Shown here one piece after another: positions 16,569-25,775 of a stretch of 64,000 nt of DNA. The notes under the pieces are model-generated. The model was not told the DNA's origin. It was given only the letters and a program-made list of their open reading frames with translations, and ran no database searches. Source of the stretch: Acidobacteriota bacterium (GTDB lineage Bacteria; Acidobacteriota; Terriglobia; Terriglobales; Acidobacteriaceae); the NCBI GenBank assembly GCA_018268915.1, contig JAFDVQ010000017.1:124001-188000 (forward strand), in the 5' to 3' direction. The translations under genes and the position numbers were made by a program. Numbering within the stretch: the stretch's first letter is position 1; each line of letters begins with the position of its first letter.

Positions 16569-17345
16569 TCACTCGCCTGCGACCGGTGCGGGTGCTTCAA
16601 CGATCTCGCGGGGACGGAAGTAGCCCCAGCCGCGCTTTGCGCATTCCTCCAGCAACCCTAACGACGGATTGACTGGATAGGGATGCGCCGCAATCTCCAG
16701 CATTGCCAGATCATGGAGAGAATTCCCGAAGACCGCGTCCGGCCGTGGCAATCCGACGCGGCGAAGCGCAGCGGCCTTGGCTGGACCGGTTGGCACGTCC
16801 ACGATCTCACTCGTGATAATTTCGTTGGCGACTTTGACTTCAGCGGCGAGCACGCGCTCTTCTGGAATTCCCAGGTCGCGCACGCCCTCTGAGATGAGCC
16901 ACTTGTTCGTCGAACTGACCGCCCACAATTCGACGCCGGCCTTGCGAAGCGTTGCGACAAGCCCTGCAACTTCCTCGAAAATCCGCGGCCGGACAAATTC
17001 ATTGAAGTATCGCGCGGCTGCGGAGCGAAGCTCCTGCTCATGAAGGCCCGAATACATCTGCACCATCTCGCCGCAGATCTGGAGTTCGCTCACCCCGCCG
17101 GCGACATAGGCGCGATAGCGGGTATCCATCCAGTCTGACGTAGATCGGGAAACGAGGCCTTGGTCGATTGTCCAGACCATGAAGCCGTTGCCGGAGTCGC
17201 CGCTCCACAGAGTGCCGTCGCAGTCAAAAATAGCGACCTTGGGAGCTGACTTGAGTACGAATTCTTGGAGTTGTTTGGGAGTCCAGCGGGTAACTTCGAG
17301 TTGCGTAGAAGACAAGCGATCCGGTCCTTTGTTGAATGTATCCAA
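16569..17345 (-). CDS. HAD-superfamily phosphatase, SerB-like
   Basis: This 258-residue protein has HAD motif I F-D-C-D-G-T-L (about residues 39-45), motif II V-S-S-T-N (about 142-146), and motif III/IV with a conserved Lys and G-N-S-L-H-D-L-A-M-L (about 205-214). The size and cap insertion resemble phosphoserine phosphatase (HAD type IB). The first Asp of D-x-D is the phosphoryl acceptor. Phosphoserine is one possible substrate, but phosphocholine- or sugar-type phosphatases look similar. It is divergent from the rhodanese gene with a 77-base spacer. Confidence 0.75.
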   Translation of the reverse strand: MDTFNKGPDRLSSTQLEVTRWTPKQLQEFVLKSAPKVAIFDCDGTLWSGDSGNGFMVWTIDQGLVSRSTSDWMDTRYRAYVAGGVSELQICGEMVQMYSGLHEQELRSAAARYFNEFVRPRIFEEVAGLVATLRKAGVELWAVSSTNKWLISEGVRDLGIPEERVLAAEVKVANEIITSEIVDVPTGPAKAAALRRVGLPRPDAVFGNSLHDLAMLEIAAHPYPVNPSLGLLEECAKRGWGYFRPREIVEAPAPVAGE

Positions 17346-17422
17346 CTCTATTGTCGTCCATCACAGGCTATCGGCGCACGTCCCGGTAGAATAGGTGGTT
17401 ATCTTTGGAGTTATAGGAAGCC

Positions 17423-17908
17423 ATGAGACAGTTGCTGAAGTGCTTTGTTTTCGTGATGTTTGCGGGGTTTGCCGGCGGAATGCAGGCGCAGTTTTCGAAT
17501 CCGGCCTCAGGGCCTGGCAGCGCGTCAACCGTACCTCAATCTCAACTGATGCAGCCCACGGAGCTCGTGAAGCTGATGAAATCGAGCGGGCCGGGCGGGC
17601 CAGTCATCTTCCAGGTCGGTTCCTACGTGATGTTCCAGCAGGCCCACATTCCAAACTCGGGATATGCCGGCCCGACATCACAGGCGAACGGATTGATTCT
17701 CCTGAAGAAACTTGTCGCTCCGCTAAAAAAAGATCAGCTCATCGTGATCTATTGCGGATGCTGCCCATGGGGAAAATGTCCAAATATCGGCCCCGCCTAC
17801 AAGCAACTGCGCGATCTCGGCTTCACGAATGTGAAGGCGCTGTATCTCGCGAAGAACTTCGGCGATGACTGGATGAGCAAAGGCTTTCCGGTAGAGCGAG
17901 GGGAATAG
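17423..17908 (+). CDS. Exported rhodanese-like protein
   Basis: A 161-residue protein with a signal peptide (residues 1-22, ending M-Q-A-Q). The mature part is one rhodanese-like domain: a Q-A-H-I-P-N-S motif, then I-V-I-Y-C-G-C-C-P-W-G-K-C-P-N around residues 109-123, where the active-site cysteine would sit. The loop has four cysteines, more than ordinary rhodaneses, and lacks the C-x4-R form of the active loop. The gene precedes a TlpA-like thioredoxin by ten bases, so the two probably act together in periplasmic sulfur or thiol chemistry. Confidence 0.75.
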   Translation: MRQLLKCFVFVMFAGFAGGMQAQFSNPASGPGSASTVPQSQLMQPTELVKLMKSSGPGGPVIFQVGSYVMFQQAHIPNSGYAGPTSQANGLILLKKLVAPLKKDQLIVIYCGCCPWGKCPNIGPAYKQLRDLGFTNVKALYLAKNFGDDWMSKGFPVERGE

Positions 17909-17918
17909 GTTCCAGTTC

Positions 17919-18416
17919 ATGCGACGTCTCCTCATCGTGCTGGCTTGCGTCTCACTGTCGATTTCCTGCAAGGGGTTTCCGCAAACTCCTTCCGGCTTCG
18001 TTCATAAATCAGCTCCGCAGTTCGTGCGGACTGACCTGAGCGGGCGCAAGATTGATCTCAAAAGCTATCGCGGCAAAGTTGTCTTACTAAATTTCTGGGC
18101 GACGTGGTGCGCGTCGTGTCAGGTCGAGTTGCCGCGCTTCGCAGAATGGCAGAAGAAGTACGGTCCTCAAGGCCTCCAGGTGCTGACAGTCTCGATGGAT
18201 GATGGAGACGCTCCGGTCCGGAAGGCCGTTCGCAGATTGCGTCTGGGACTTCCGGTCGTAATGGGAGACGCAAGGTTAGGCGAGGCTTATGGCGGCGTTC
18301 TCGGACTGCCCGTCACGTTTCTGATCGGCCGCGATGGCTTCATCACCGCGGAGGTAGAAGGCGAAACGAATCTCAACGCTCTCGAGTCGCATGTGGCATC
18401 TCTACTGGGCAGGTGA
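17919..18416 (+). CDS. TlpA-like periplasmic thiol-disulfide protein
   Basis: A 165-residue thioredoxin-fold protein with an N-terminal signal (residues 1-16; a cysteine at 17 might be lipidated, although the lipobox is poor). The redox motif is W-C-A-S-C, with C64 and C67, in the usual L-N-F-W-A-T-W-C context, and the cis-proline loop is G-L-P-V-T-F-L-I. This is the TlpA/ResA group, which reduces disulfides outside the cytoplasm, often during cytochrome c maturation. It lies ten bases after the rhodanese gene in one transcription unit. Confidence 0.85.
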   Translation: MRRLLIVLACVSLSISCKGFPQTPSGFVHKSAPQFVRTDLSGRKIDLKSYRGKVVLLNFWATWCASCQVELPRFAEWQKKYGPQGLQVLTVSMDDGDAPVRKAVRRLRLGLPVVMGDARLGEAYGGVLGLPVTFLIGRDGFITAEVEGETNLNALESHVASLLGR

Positions 18417-18612
18417 AATCTCCGCTGAGTTGCGGATCGGGAAGAGCGATGCTGACCTCCGCAAGCAGGTTGCATCCGCCCTCCGCCTCTCCGGCATTCA
18501 TTAGGTTCGGAGTCTGGCTCAGCGGCCGCATCTAAGGCGGTGTGAGCATTTCCCGAGGAAGCTCTCACGAAACTTTGCCGCGAACGAAGCTAGGCGGTGA
18601 TTGCAGGCAGGA

Positions 18613-19338
18613 ATGAGGCGGAGACTTCGCCAGGCAATTTTGCAGTCAGCAATAGCCATCTCTTCGGCCCCGTACATATGCGCGGCGCAGGCGCCAACGG
18701 AGGATGTTCTACCAGACGCTCCTTCCGTTTCGGCCGGCGAGGCATCAACACTCCCAGCTGAGAAGAATGAAAAGCGTGCAGTACCCAACCCGCTTCCGGG
18801 GGGTATGACTGTGAAGCAGAAGTATGGGCTTGCAACCAGGCGAATCTTTTCTCTCCAGACTCCACTAAAGGCGGTGCTTGTTTCCGGTTGGGAGGTTGGT
18901 ACTGGGACCGGCCCCGACATCGGCACGAATGGATGGAAGCCGTTCGGGGAGCGCGTGGGCTATAACGCCGCAGGCACGGCAACGACGATCTTCTTCACTA
19001 CGGCCTTCGTTCCGTCCCTGGCGCACCAGGATCCCCGTTACTTCGCGCTCAAGAAGGGGCCAGTAAAGGATCGAATCAGGTGGGCTGTCAGAAGCGAGTT
19101 TGTCGGCGTTGGCGATGATGGTCATCAGATGCCGAATTACGCCAACCTTGTTGGGCTGGCCCTCGCATCGGTTGCAATCGACGCATTCACCCCGAGAGAT
19201 AGTTCCAGCTACGGCGACACGGCCGAACGATACATCATTAAACTCGGCGTCGGAACAGGATTGAATGTCATCCGCGAATTCAATGTATTCGACCGCGTGA
19301 AAGCAATCGCACACCACTCGAAAGAGGCTGAAGAGTAG
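18613..19338 (+). CDS. Acidobacterial-type conserved secreted protein
   Basis: The ATG at 18613 is preferred over a TTG at 18601. The 241-residue product starts with an Arg-rich signal (R-R-R-L-R-Q-A-I then a hydrophobic segment to about residue 26). A motif V-L-P-D-A-P-S follows, which I associate with many secreted proteins of Acidobacteria. The rest has several glycine-rich hydrophobic stretches (G-Y-N-A-A-G-T-A-T-T, Y-A-N-L-V-G-L-A-L-A-S) that could form an outer-membrane or periplasmic structure. No enzymatic motif is visible, and the function is unknown. Confidence 0.6.
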   Translation: MRRRLRQAILQSAIAISSAPYICAAQAPTEDVLPDAPSVSAGEASTLPAEKNEKRAVPNPLPGGMTVKQKYGLATRRIFSLQTPLKAVLVSGWEVGTGTGPDIGTNGWKPFGERVGYNAAGTATTIFFTTAFVPSLAHQDPRYFALKKGPVKDRIRWAVRSEFVGVGDDGHQMPNYANLVGLALASVAIDAFTPRDSSSYGDTAERYIIKLGVGTGLNVIREFNVFDRVKAIAHHSKEAEE

Positions 19339-19425
19339 GTGACGAACTTGATGCCTTGATGAACGAGGTTCAGTCAATCCGCGCCTGGTCTCAGCTGACT
19401 TAAGAACGCACAGATAATCGATACT

Positions 19426-20493
19426 GTGCCCACGGAGAGCAACCTCAATCTACTGAAGGACTACCAAGCGTATCTGCGCGTTGAGAAGGGGTTGCGGCCA
19501 CTCACTTGCGAGGCCTACGACGGCGACCTCAAGACGTTTGCAGAGTTCCTGGAAGGCCGGCAGGGAGTTCTGGTCACCGCCGCCCAGCAAGATGTCGCTG
19601 CTTTCCTTGAACATCTGCGCACACATTCAATCGATTCGCGAAGTGCCGCGCGTAAGCTTAGCTGTCTGCGCGGCTTCTATAAGTGGCTCCTGCTCGATCG
19701 CCGCATCCATCACGACCCAACCGTCAATATCGAATCGCCAAAAGCCTGGAAAGTCTTGCCCAAGTCCCTTGCGGAGCCCGAGGTAGCAGAGATGTTGGAG
19801 CGAGCGGCGATGATGGCAGAACATCCGCAGGCTCAAGCTACCGCACTCCGCGATCGCGCGATTCTTGAACTGCTCTACGCGGGCGGCCTGCGCGTCTCAG
19901 AGATTACCGGCCTGGGTACTGGCGATCTCGCCCTCGATGCGGGGCGTGTGCTTGTTCGCGGCAAGGGCGACAAGGAGCGCATCGTGCCCCTCGGCCGATC
20001 GGCAGTGGGTGCGATTGAGGAATATCTGCGCATGGGACGCCCGCACCTTGCTCGAATCAGCACGAAGCGGAAAACAAATTCGGCAATTCAGGATGCAACG
20101 CGCCTCTTTCTATCATTACGCGGTATGCCTTTGACGCGGCAGTGGGTCTGGCATCTCGTAAAGATGAGCAACAAAACCGCGAGCCCCCACAAGCTACGTC
20201 ACAGTTGTGCGACGCACATGGTCGAGCACGGCGCGGACCTGCGCAGCGTTCAGGTGATGCTTGGGCACGCCGACATCTCCACCACACAGGTATACACCCA
20301 CCTCGCTCTCGGACGGTTGAAGCAGGTGCATCGTGAACACCATCCCCGAGCCAGAACACGTCCCGAAGATGCCGCGGCCTCAGCAAAATCTGCCAACATT
20401 CGTGGACTGCAGGTTATTCGTGGCGGCAAAGATCGGCAACCCGATCTGAAAAAGGCCGACGCGTCATTTCCTGAACACGGGGAATCTGCATGA
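19426..20493 (+). CDS. xerD: Tyrosine recombinase XerD
   Basis: A 355-residue tyrosine recombinase. Residues 1-100 form the SAM-like core-binding domain. The catalytic domain has R156 (G-L-R-V-S-E), K180 (R-G-K-G-D-K), H255-x-x-R258 (P-H-K-L-R-H), H281 (L-G-H) and Y290 (T-Q-V-Y-T-H), so all active-site residues are present. A C-terminal extension of about 50 residues follows the tyrosine. With XerC it should resolve chromosome dimers at dif near FtsK. GTG is the start. Its stop overlaps the next gene by four bases. Confidence 0.85.
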   Translation: MPTESNLNLLKDYQAYLRVEKGLRPLTCEAYDGDLKTFAEFLEGRQGVLVTAAQQDVAAFLEHLRTHSIDSRSAARKLSCLRGFYKWLLLDRRIHHDPTVNIESPKAWKVLPKSLAEPEVAEMLERAAMMAEHPQAQATALRDRAILELLYAGGLRVSEITGLGTGDLALDAGRVLVRGKGDKERIVPLGRSAVGAIEEYLRMGRPHLARISTKRKTNSAIQDATRLFLSLRGMPLTRQWVWHLVKMSNKTASPHKLRHSCATHMVEHGADLRSVQVMLGHADISTTQVYTHLALGRLKQVHREHHPRARTRPEDAAASAKSANIRGLQVIRGGKDRQPDLKKADASFPEHGESA

Positions 20494-21482
20494 TCCGCTC
20501 AGAGAACGACACTGCCGAGCAGAGCCATCCAGCTCCGCCGCTCGCGGGATTGGTGGATGAGTATCTCCGCGTTCTTGTCAATGAGCGCGGATCTTCGGCG
20601 CACACAATGCGCGCCTACCAGCGTGAGTTGATGAATTTCGCCGTGCACATGGCCCAGCGGTACCCTGCAATCAACAGCGTCGACAAGATTGAACATCTGC
20701 AGATTCGCGTGTATCTCGGCGTCCAACTCGAACGGGGACTGTCAAAAGCGTCCACTGCACGAGCTCTAGCGGCAATCCGAAGCTGGTTCAAGTGGCTGGC
20801 CCGCACAGGGCGCGTAGAGCAGAACGTGGCATCACTCGTCGCCACCCCGAAACTTCCCAAGCACTTGCCCCGCGTGCCGTCAATCGAGCAGATGAACCGG
20901 GTTGTCGACAGCGTGGAGGATGACGCTGCGAGCTGGCCAGCGCGGGACAAAGCGATCCTGGAACTGCTCTACGGATGCGGGATCCGCAATGCCGAACTTA
21001 CTGGTCTGAACCTTCGCGACATTCACTGGGGCAACGAAGCAATTCTCGTCAGAGGAAAAGGGAAGAAGCAGCGCCTCGTACCTCTGGGCGATGCGGCAGC
21101 CCGGGCATTGCGAGCCTACCTGACGGAGCGGTCCGCGCGTTTGGTGGGAAAGTTTGGCTCTAAGGGATCTGACACTCCAGCGTTGTTTCTGAGCCTGCAA
21201 TTACGCGGCGTCGGCAAGCCTGGCGGCGAAGGACGTCTAACCACGCGAAGCGTGGGGCGGATCGTAAAGCGGGTTGCAATCCTGCGCGGCCTGTCAGCGG
21301 ACGTACATCCACACACTTTGCGGCACGCTTTCGGAACACACCTGCTTGAAGAGGGCGCTGACCTTCGAGCGATTCAGGAGCTGCTGGGCCACGAGCGCCT
21401 CTCGACAACGCAGCGTTACACCCAGCTGACCACTTCGCAGCTTGAAGCCGTATACGACAAGACCCATCCACGCGCGCGATAG
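20490..21482 (+). CDS. xerC: Tyrosine recombinase XerC
   Basis: A 330-residue tyrosine recombinase with an intact active site: R166 (G-I-R-N-A-E), K190 (R-G-K-G-K-K), H275-x-x-R278 (P-H-T-L-R-H), H301 (L-G-H) and Y310 (Q-R-Y-T-Q). G-x-R-N-x-E and the short C-terminus fit XerC. It should cut the opposite strand to XerD during dif recombination. It overlaps the xerD stop by four bases (ATGA), so the pair is translationally coupled; in many bacteria these two genes are apart. The C/D assignment rests on motif likeness. Confidence 0.85.
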   Translation: MIRSENDTAEQSHPAPPLAGLVDEYLRVLVNERGSSAHTMRAYQRELMNFAVHMAQRYPAINSVDKIEHLQIRVYLGVQLERGLSKASTARALAAIRSWFKWLARTGRVEQNVASLVATPKLPKHLPRVPSIEQMNRVVDSVEDDAASWPARDKAILELLYGCGIRNAELTGLNLRDIHWGNEAILVRGKGKKQRLVPLGDAAARALRAYLTERSARLVGKFGSKGSDTPALFLSLQLRGVGKPGGEGRLTTRSVGRIVKRVAILRGLSADVHPHTLRHAFGTHLLEEGADLRAIQELLGHERLSTTQRYTQLTTSQLEAVYDKTHPRAR

Positions 21483-21517
21483 GCGTTCAAGTACTGATTC
21501 GCGCGGCAAATCCTTCT

Positions 21518-23386
21518 CTAGAAGCTGACCTTGCGCTGCGGATACCAGGTTAGCTTGATTGTCGTTGTTGTCACGGTCTGCTGACCGGGCAGGTAGATCG
21601 GCGCCTTCCAGTGCTCATACGTGAAGTTGCCGTTGATCTCCAGATCGTTGCGAAGCCGCTTCACTGCCTGAAAACTAATGTCGTTCAGGGTCGTTCCGCC
21701 GTTCACGTAGAAATTTGTGGCGGGGTCGATCTCGGTGGTCGAACCTGGAATGAAATCCTTCGCGACTTTCTGATGCCGGCCTGAAACCTGGATCGACTCA
21801 CTGCCTGAGAGATGCCACGTGACCCAGGCCTGCCCGCCTTTGCCCTCGCGGCCGATCCAGTCGCCCATCATCTGTCCATTGTTGGTATAACCGTTTCTCT
21901 GCAGACTCTCCCAATACATGAACCTCCCGCCGTTGCTGGTGCGAATCGGCGGGTCAGTCTCTACGCCTTCCACGCGAACGTCGAGTTTCGGTATTCCGGG
22001 CACATGGGAAAGATAGAGCCCGGGGCGCCACCCTGCGCGCCTGGGTGCGTCGATGGGAGAAACGTCATCGTGCACTTCACCATCGGCATAGAGAGTAAGC
22101 CAGCGGCGAAGGAAGGGAAGCCTGTATGAGAAATCAAATGCCCCGAAGCGGGCGCCCGGATCATTGCGGCCCAGCTTGTCGCCGTTCGTCGGCGACGCGA
22201 GGCTGAAAAAGCTCTTCAAGAACGTGTGCAGCGTAATCGGACCGTGTCCCTTGCCGCCCCATATTGCGGAGCGCTCGAAGCCAAATTCCAGATTCTCTGT
22301 TGGACGGAAGCTAACTTTTTCAAGATGCATCCACGGGTTTCCGGGCGTGATCACATTTGCCTGCCCGGGTCCGGGGTACTGCGGATTCGGCACCAACGTA
22401 TGTCCGTGAAGTCCGCCAATGAGGAACTCGTATCGGAATGGCCCCGTGATGTAAGAGAGGCCCGGGACATGGAGTGGTTCCGTTCGATTGATCCGGAACG
22501 AGTAGAAATTCTCCGCGTTATTGGAGTAAGCAAATCCGCCCCCCAGTCCAGGCCCGAGCCAGTCGTCTTGCTTTCCCAGCGAGATTTCGTGGTTGAGGAC
22601 GCGCGTTGAAACATATGCTTCCAGAAAGCGGGCGCGAGTCGTTTTGTCGATCGGCCCGAGAGGAATAGTGGCCTGCGGATACGTCATCCCAGTATTGGGA
22701 TCCAGGGGGATGCCGTCGACAGCAGAAAGTATGCGGGCAAGGTCGGGCGAATAGCCTGTCGCCGAGGGCGCGCCCTGGAACTCCCCGCGTACGTAGAGCA
22801 GAAAACGTCCCGCAGAAGCATACCCGCCGATGCCCGTGTAGTTATTCAGTCCATTTTCGTAAGGGCGGCCGTAGTCGTTGATGATGCTTTGTCCAAGGTG
22901 GAAGCTGTCGTTCAATGGCGTGCCACTGATCCCGCGAAACGCGCTATACACCGACTCGATCCGCACATGGCCCTGCAGCACGCCACATGGCCCGCTCATG
23001 TCTGGATGGAGGTCGCGATCGATGGCCTCATAGATCTGCTGAGCTTCGGAACTCGTCGGATCAGAAGCATCCTGTGCATCCTCGATCCGCGCGCTTACTT
23101 CTTCAAGAATTCGTTCGATGCTGGAGCGCGTCCACGGACGCATGCCGAGATAGACCATGTCGATATAGCCAAGCCCGTAAAGCCGCATTATGGCGGGATA
23201 AATCCAGCTGTCCACGGGAATGTACGGCGAGTCGAGCGATGCCGGTTCGCAAACGGGAATGGGGCGGCTGGAATCAGGAACAGTTTGTGCAGTGGCCACG
23301 AGCGAATACGGACTTGAGACAAGGATTCCTGCTGAAAACACTGCTGACAGACCAGCAGCAAAAGCTCCGCGACTGCTAACGCTCAT
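21518..23386 (-). CDS. Wzi-family capsule assembly outer-membrane protein
   Basis: The start is taken at ATG 23386; a GTG at 23395 adds three residues. The product of about 622 residues has a signal peptide (to about residue 33) and an N-terminal helical part with S-W-I-Y-P-A-I-M-R-L-Y-G-L-G-Y. A long series of amphipathic beta strands ends in W-Y-P-Q-R-K-V-S-F, a terminal aromatic as in outer-membrane barrels. It matches the capsule assembly protein Wzi family, which holds polysaccharide at the cell surface. No polysaccharide cluster is adjacent, although a CpsB-like phosphatase gene lies at 37.3 kb. Confidence 0.78.
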   Translation of the reverse strand: MSVSSRGAFAAGLSAVFSAGILVSSPYSLVATAQTVPDSSRPIPVCEPASLDSPYIPVDSWIYPAIMRLYGLGYIDMVYLGMRPWTRSSIERILEEVSARIEDAQDASDPTSSEAQQIYEAIDRDLHPDMSGPCGVLQGHVRIESVYSAFRGISGTPLNDSFHLGQSIINDYGRPYENGLNNYTGIGGYASAGRFLLYVRGEFQGAPSATGYSPDLARILSAVDGIPLDPNTGMTYPQATIPLGPIDKTTRARFLEAYVSTRVLNHEISLGKQDDWLGPGLGGGFAYSNNAENFYSFRINRTEPLHVPGLSYITGPFRYEFLIGGLHGHTLVPNPQYPGPGQANVITPGNPWMHLEKVSFRPTENLEFGFERSAIWGGKGHGPITLHTFLKSFFSLASPTNGDKLGRNDPGARFGAFDFSYRLPFLRRWLTLYADGEVHDDVSPIDAPRRAGWRPGLYLSHVPGIPKLDVRVEGVETDPPIRTSNGGRFMYWESLQRNGYTNNGQMMGDWIGREGKGGQAWVTWHLSGSESIQVSGRHQKVAKDFIPGSTTEIDPATNFYVNGGTTLNDISFQAVKRLRNDLEINGNFTYEHWKAPIYLPGQQTVTTTTIKLTWYPQRKVSF

Positions 23387-23481
23387 GACTCTCACTCTAT
23401 CATTTGGGTTGGTCGAAAACGCTGGAGGCGCGCGCCCTGCAGACGAACGCGTCGGGATGAACGCCTGCGCTTCTTATCTGA

Positions 23482-24381
23482 CTACTTATCAAGGAATCGG
23501 GTAGCCAGATCGAGATCCCGATTGAAAGCCGCAATGATGTCCTGCTTGTCGATCACTGGATTGATGTTCTTGCTCTTCAAATAGCTTTCCATTGCGGCAA
23601 CCGAATCGAACCCGACCGGATCCCCATCGGCACCCCTTGAAGGCCCAGGTGCATCAATCAGGCATTCGATCAGAGTTGCTCCACGACGCTGGCGGGCACG
23701 AACGATCGCTTCGTACGCGACACGGTAGACGGCAACTGGGTCGTGCGCGTCTACTGCGATCGAAGGGACGCCATGCAGCAGAGCCTCCGGTCTCTGGGTA
23801 GGGGAAGAATCGACCGCATCGCCCGAACTGGAATAGTGGACAAAAACGACCGGCAGTCTTTTTGTTCCCGCAGTTTCAATTGCCTTTTGCCATTTGTTGA
23901 GCGACTCAGATCCCGAAGAAAGGAACGCCGCGGCAACGGCGCTGTTCTTTGCAGCCGATGCCTGCGAAGCCCGATCGAGAAGGGCCTTCTGTGCGTCGCT
24001 CTTCGTCGAAGGCAGGATGATGTTCTTGTGCTCCCCTTCTATTTGAACCGAGCCTTCCGAATGCAACGCTGAGCGTGCGAGCTCTCGGAAGACCGCATCG
24101 AGAGATATGCCTTTTACAAATGCTGGAAGCCAGTCATTCGGGGCGAGGCAGAGGGTATCCCCCTGCTGAAGATCGATGCACGCAGCGGATGCCGTTGCTT
24201 CGAGCCCCGACGACGCATGGAGGTCACTGTCGAGCTTGCCGTGCTGGAACAGCGCCGTTGCTCTTAGCTCGAGCAATCGGCATTTGATCATTGAGCCGTA
24301 AATTGCAAGCAGCCTCTCATCCGGAATGAGTGAGAAGGGCTTCTCGACGGTGTCTTCAACTGCAGTCTGAGATTTAGGCAT
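23482..24381 (-). CDS. Degenerate E1-alpha-like (TPP dehydrogenase fold) protein
   Basis: I take the ATG at 24381; a GTG at 24432 would add 17 residues. The 299-residue product follows the 2-oxoacid dehydrogenase E1-alpha pattern: Y-x-x-M-I-K-C-R-L-L-E, then L-x-x-S-S-G-L-E-A-T-A-S-A-A (the G-Q-E-A region), and L-P-V-V-F-V-H. The thiamine-diphosphate motif G-D-G...N-N is gone: the place reads S-S-G-S-E-S and the Asn pair is replaced by Y-S-S. No E1-beta gene is adjacent. It lies 66 bases behind argJ on the same strand. It is probably a non-catalytic relative, not a pseudogene, because the frame is intact. Confidence 0.6.
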   Translation of the reverse strand: MPKSQTAVEDTVEKPFSLIPDERLLAIYGSMIKCRLLELRATALFQHGKLDSDLHASSGLEATASAACIDLQQGDTLCLAPNDWLPAFVKGISLDAVFRELARSALHSEGSVQIEGEHKNIILPSTKSDAQKALLDRASQASAAKNSAVAAAFLSSGSESLNKWQKAIETAGTKRLPVVFVHYSSSGDAVDSSPTQRPEALLHGVPSIAVDAHDPVAVYRVAYEAIVRARQRRGATLIECLIDAPGPSRGADGDPVGFDSVAAMESYLKSKNINPVIDKQDIIAAFNRDLDLATRFLDK

Positions 24382-24447
24382 ATGCGGGTCATGGAATTTC
24401 GACGGATGAGGCTGCCAGGTTAAGCAGCTCACCCGAAGGGTTAGATG

Positions 24448-25689
24448 CTAGGTAGTGTAATCGGCGTTGATACGGATGTACTCGTGTGTCAGGTCGGTAG
24501 TCCAGTACTTGCACGTTCCCGGACCCTGATGAAGGTCGATGCTGATGGAGAACTCCGGCTGCTGAATGTAGGCGTGAGCTGCGGTTTCATCAAACTCTGG
24601 TGCGCGTCCACCGTTCCGGCAGATAGGAAGATCCCCAAATGAGATGTCGATACGTTCCGGATCGATCTGCGCGCCGGAATACCCAATCGCTGCCATAAGT
24701 CGTCCCCAATTCGGATCGCAACCGGCCCACGCCGTCTTGACCAGTGGTGAGTGCGCAATCGCCTTTGCAACGCGAACGGCTTCGGAATTAGACACCGCCC
24801 CATGGATGTGAAGTTCTACGACATGCGAAAGACCCTCGCCGTCTCCCACTACCTGGCGGGCAAGTGAGGTGCACACCTGGTTCAGCGCAGCTGCAAATTC
24901 GCGATTGCCCGGACCGATATGCGCCCCGCTCGCGCCCGATGCAAGTAGCAGTACGGTATCGTTTGTTGACGTGTCTCCATCAACTGAAATCCGATTGAAG
25001 CTGACTTCGATCGCAGCGCGAAGATAAGTATCGAGCACTTCGGGCTCAATCACAGCATCAGTAAGAAGATAGACGAGCATGGTGGCGTGCGGCACAAGCT
25101 GTGGATGGATCATGCCCGATCCCTTGCAAACTCCCGCGATGCGAATTTCCTGAGGGATCTCGGCCGGTCCATCGATCTCCGGCGCAGTAACTTCTACCCG
25201 CGCAAAGGCGGTCTTCTCCACCGTGTCCGTCGTGATGATCGCTTCCGCCACTTGCTGAAAGTGGTCCGACTGCGAGCCGACATTCTTCGCCAGCTCCGGC
25301 AACACTGCGACAATCTTCTCCGCAGGGAGTGGCACGCCTATGACGCCGGTCGAGGAAGGGAACACCTCTTCGGGCTTGCACCCAAAGGTCGACGCTGCGG
25401 CCGCGCACGTTGCACGGGCTGCATCGATTCCCGGCCGGCCGGCCGCACAATTCGCGTTGCCCGCATTAATTGCAACTACACGAACGTGATTGCCAGTCGC
25501 GCGAAGGTGTTCTGCATCGATCAGCAGTGGGGCGGCTTTCACGCGATTTGCGGTAAAGGCCGCAGCGGCGGAAGCCGGCGCATCGGCAACGATGATTGCG
25601 AAATCAGTACGGCCGCTCTGTTTGAGGCCGGCCTTGGTAGCTCCGAAGCGGAAACCACGGGGAATCACAAATTGGGAAAGATCGCTCAT
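24448..25689 (-). CDS. argJ: ArgJ, glutamate N-acetyltransferase / ornithine acetyltransferase
   Basis: The 413-residue product matches ArgJ over its full length. The self-cleavage site is P-H-A-T-M-L-V at 200-206, where T203 becomes the N-terminal nucleophile of the beta chain. Other family motifs are K-G-S-G-M-I-H-P, S-V-D-G-D-T-S-T-N-D and W-G-R-L-M-A-A-I-G-Y-S-G. ArgJ moves the acetyl group from acetylornithine to glutamate in cyclic arginine synthesis and may also use acetyl-CoA. No other arg gene is nearby. It is divergent from an ABC ATPase gene with an 86-base spacer. Confidence 0.93.
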   Translation of the reverse strand: MSDLSQFVIPRGFRFGATKAGLKQSGRTDFAIIVADAPASAAAAFTANRVKAAPLLIDAEHLRATGNHVRVVAINAGNANCAAGRPGIDAARATCAAAASTFGCKPEEVFPSSTGVIGVPLPAEKIVAVLPELAKNVGSQSDHFQQVAEAIITTDTVEKTAFARVEVTAPEIDGPAEIPQEIRIAGVCKGSGMIHPQLVPHATMLVYLLTDAVIEPEVLDTYLRAAIEVSFNRISVDGDTSTNDTVLLLASGASGAHIGPGNREFAAALNQVCTSLARQVVGDGEGLSHVVELHIHGAVSNSEAVRVAKAIAHSPLVKTAWAGCDPNWGRLMAAIGYSGAQIDPERIDISFGDLPICRNGGRAPEFDETAAHAYIQQPEFSISIDLHQGPGTCKYWTTDLTHEYIRINADYTT

Positions 25690-25775
25690 GTGCTCATGAA
25701 ATCGGGCTGCGTCCGAGTCTCACGCGCGCGCCGAAAAATGGATTCAATCCATTTAATCTAACAAAGGAGGCTCAA

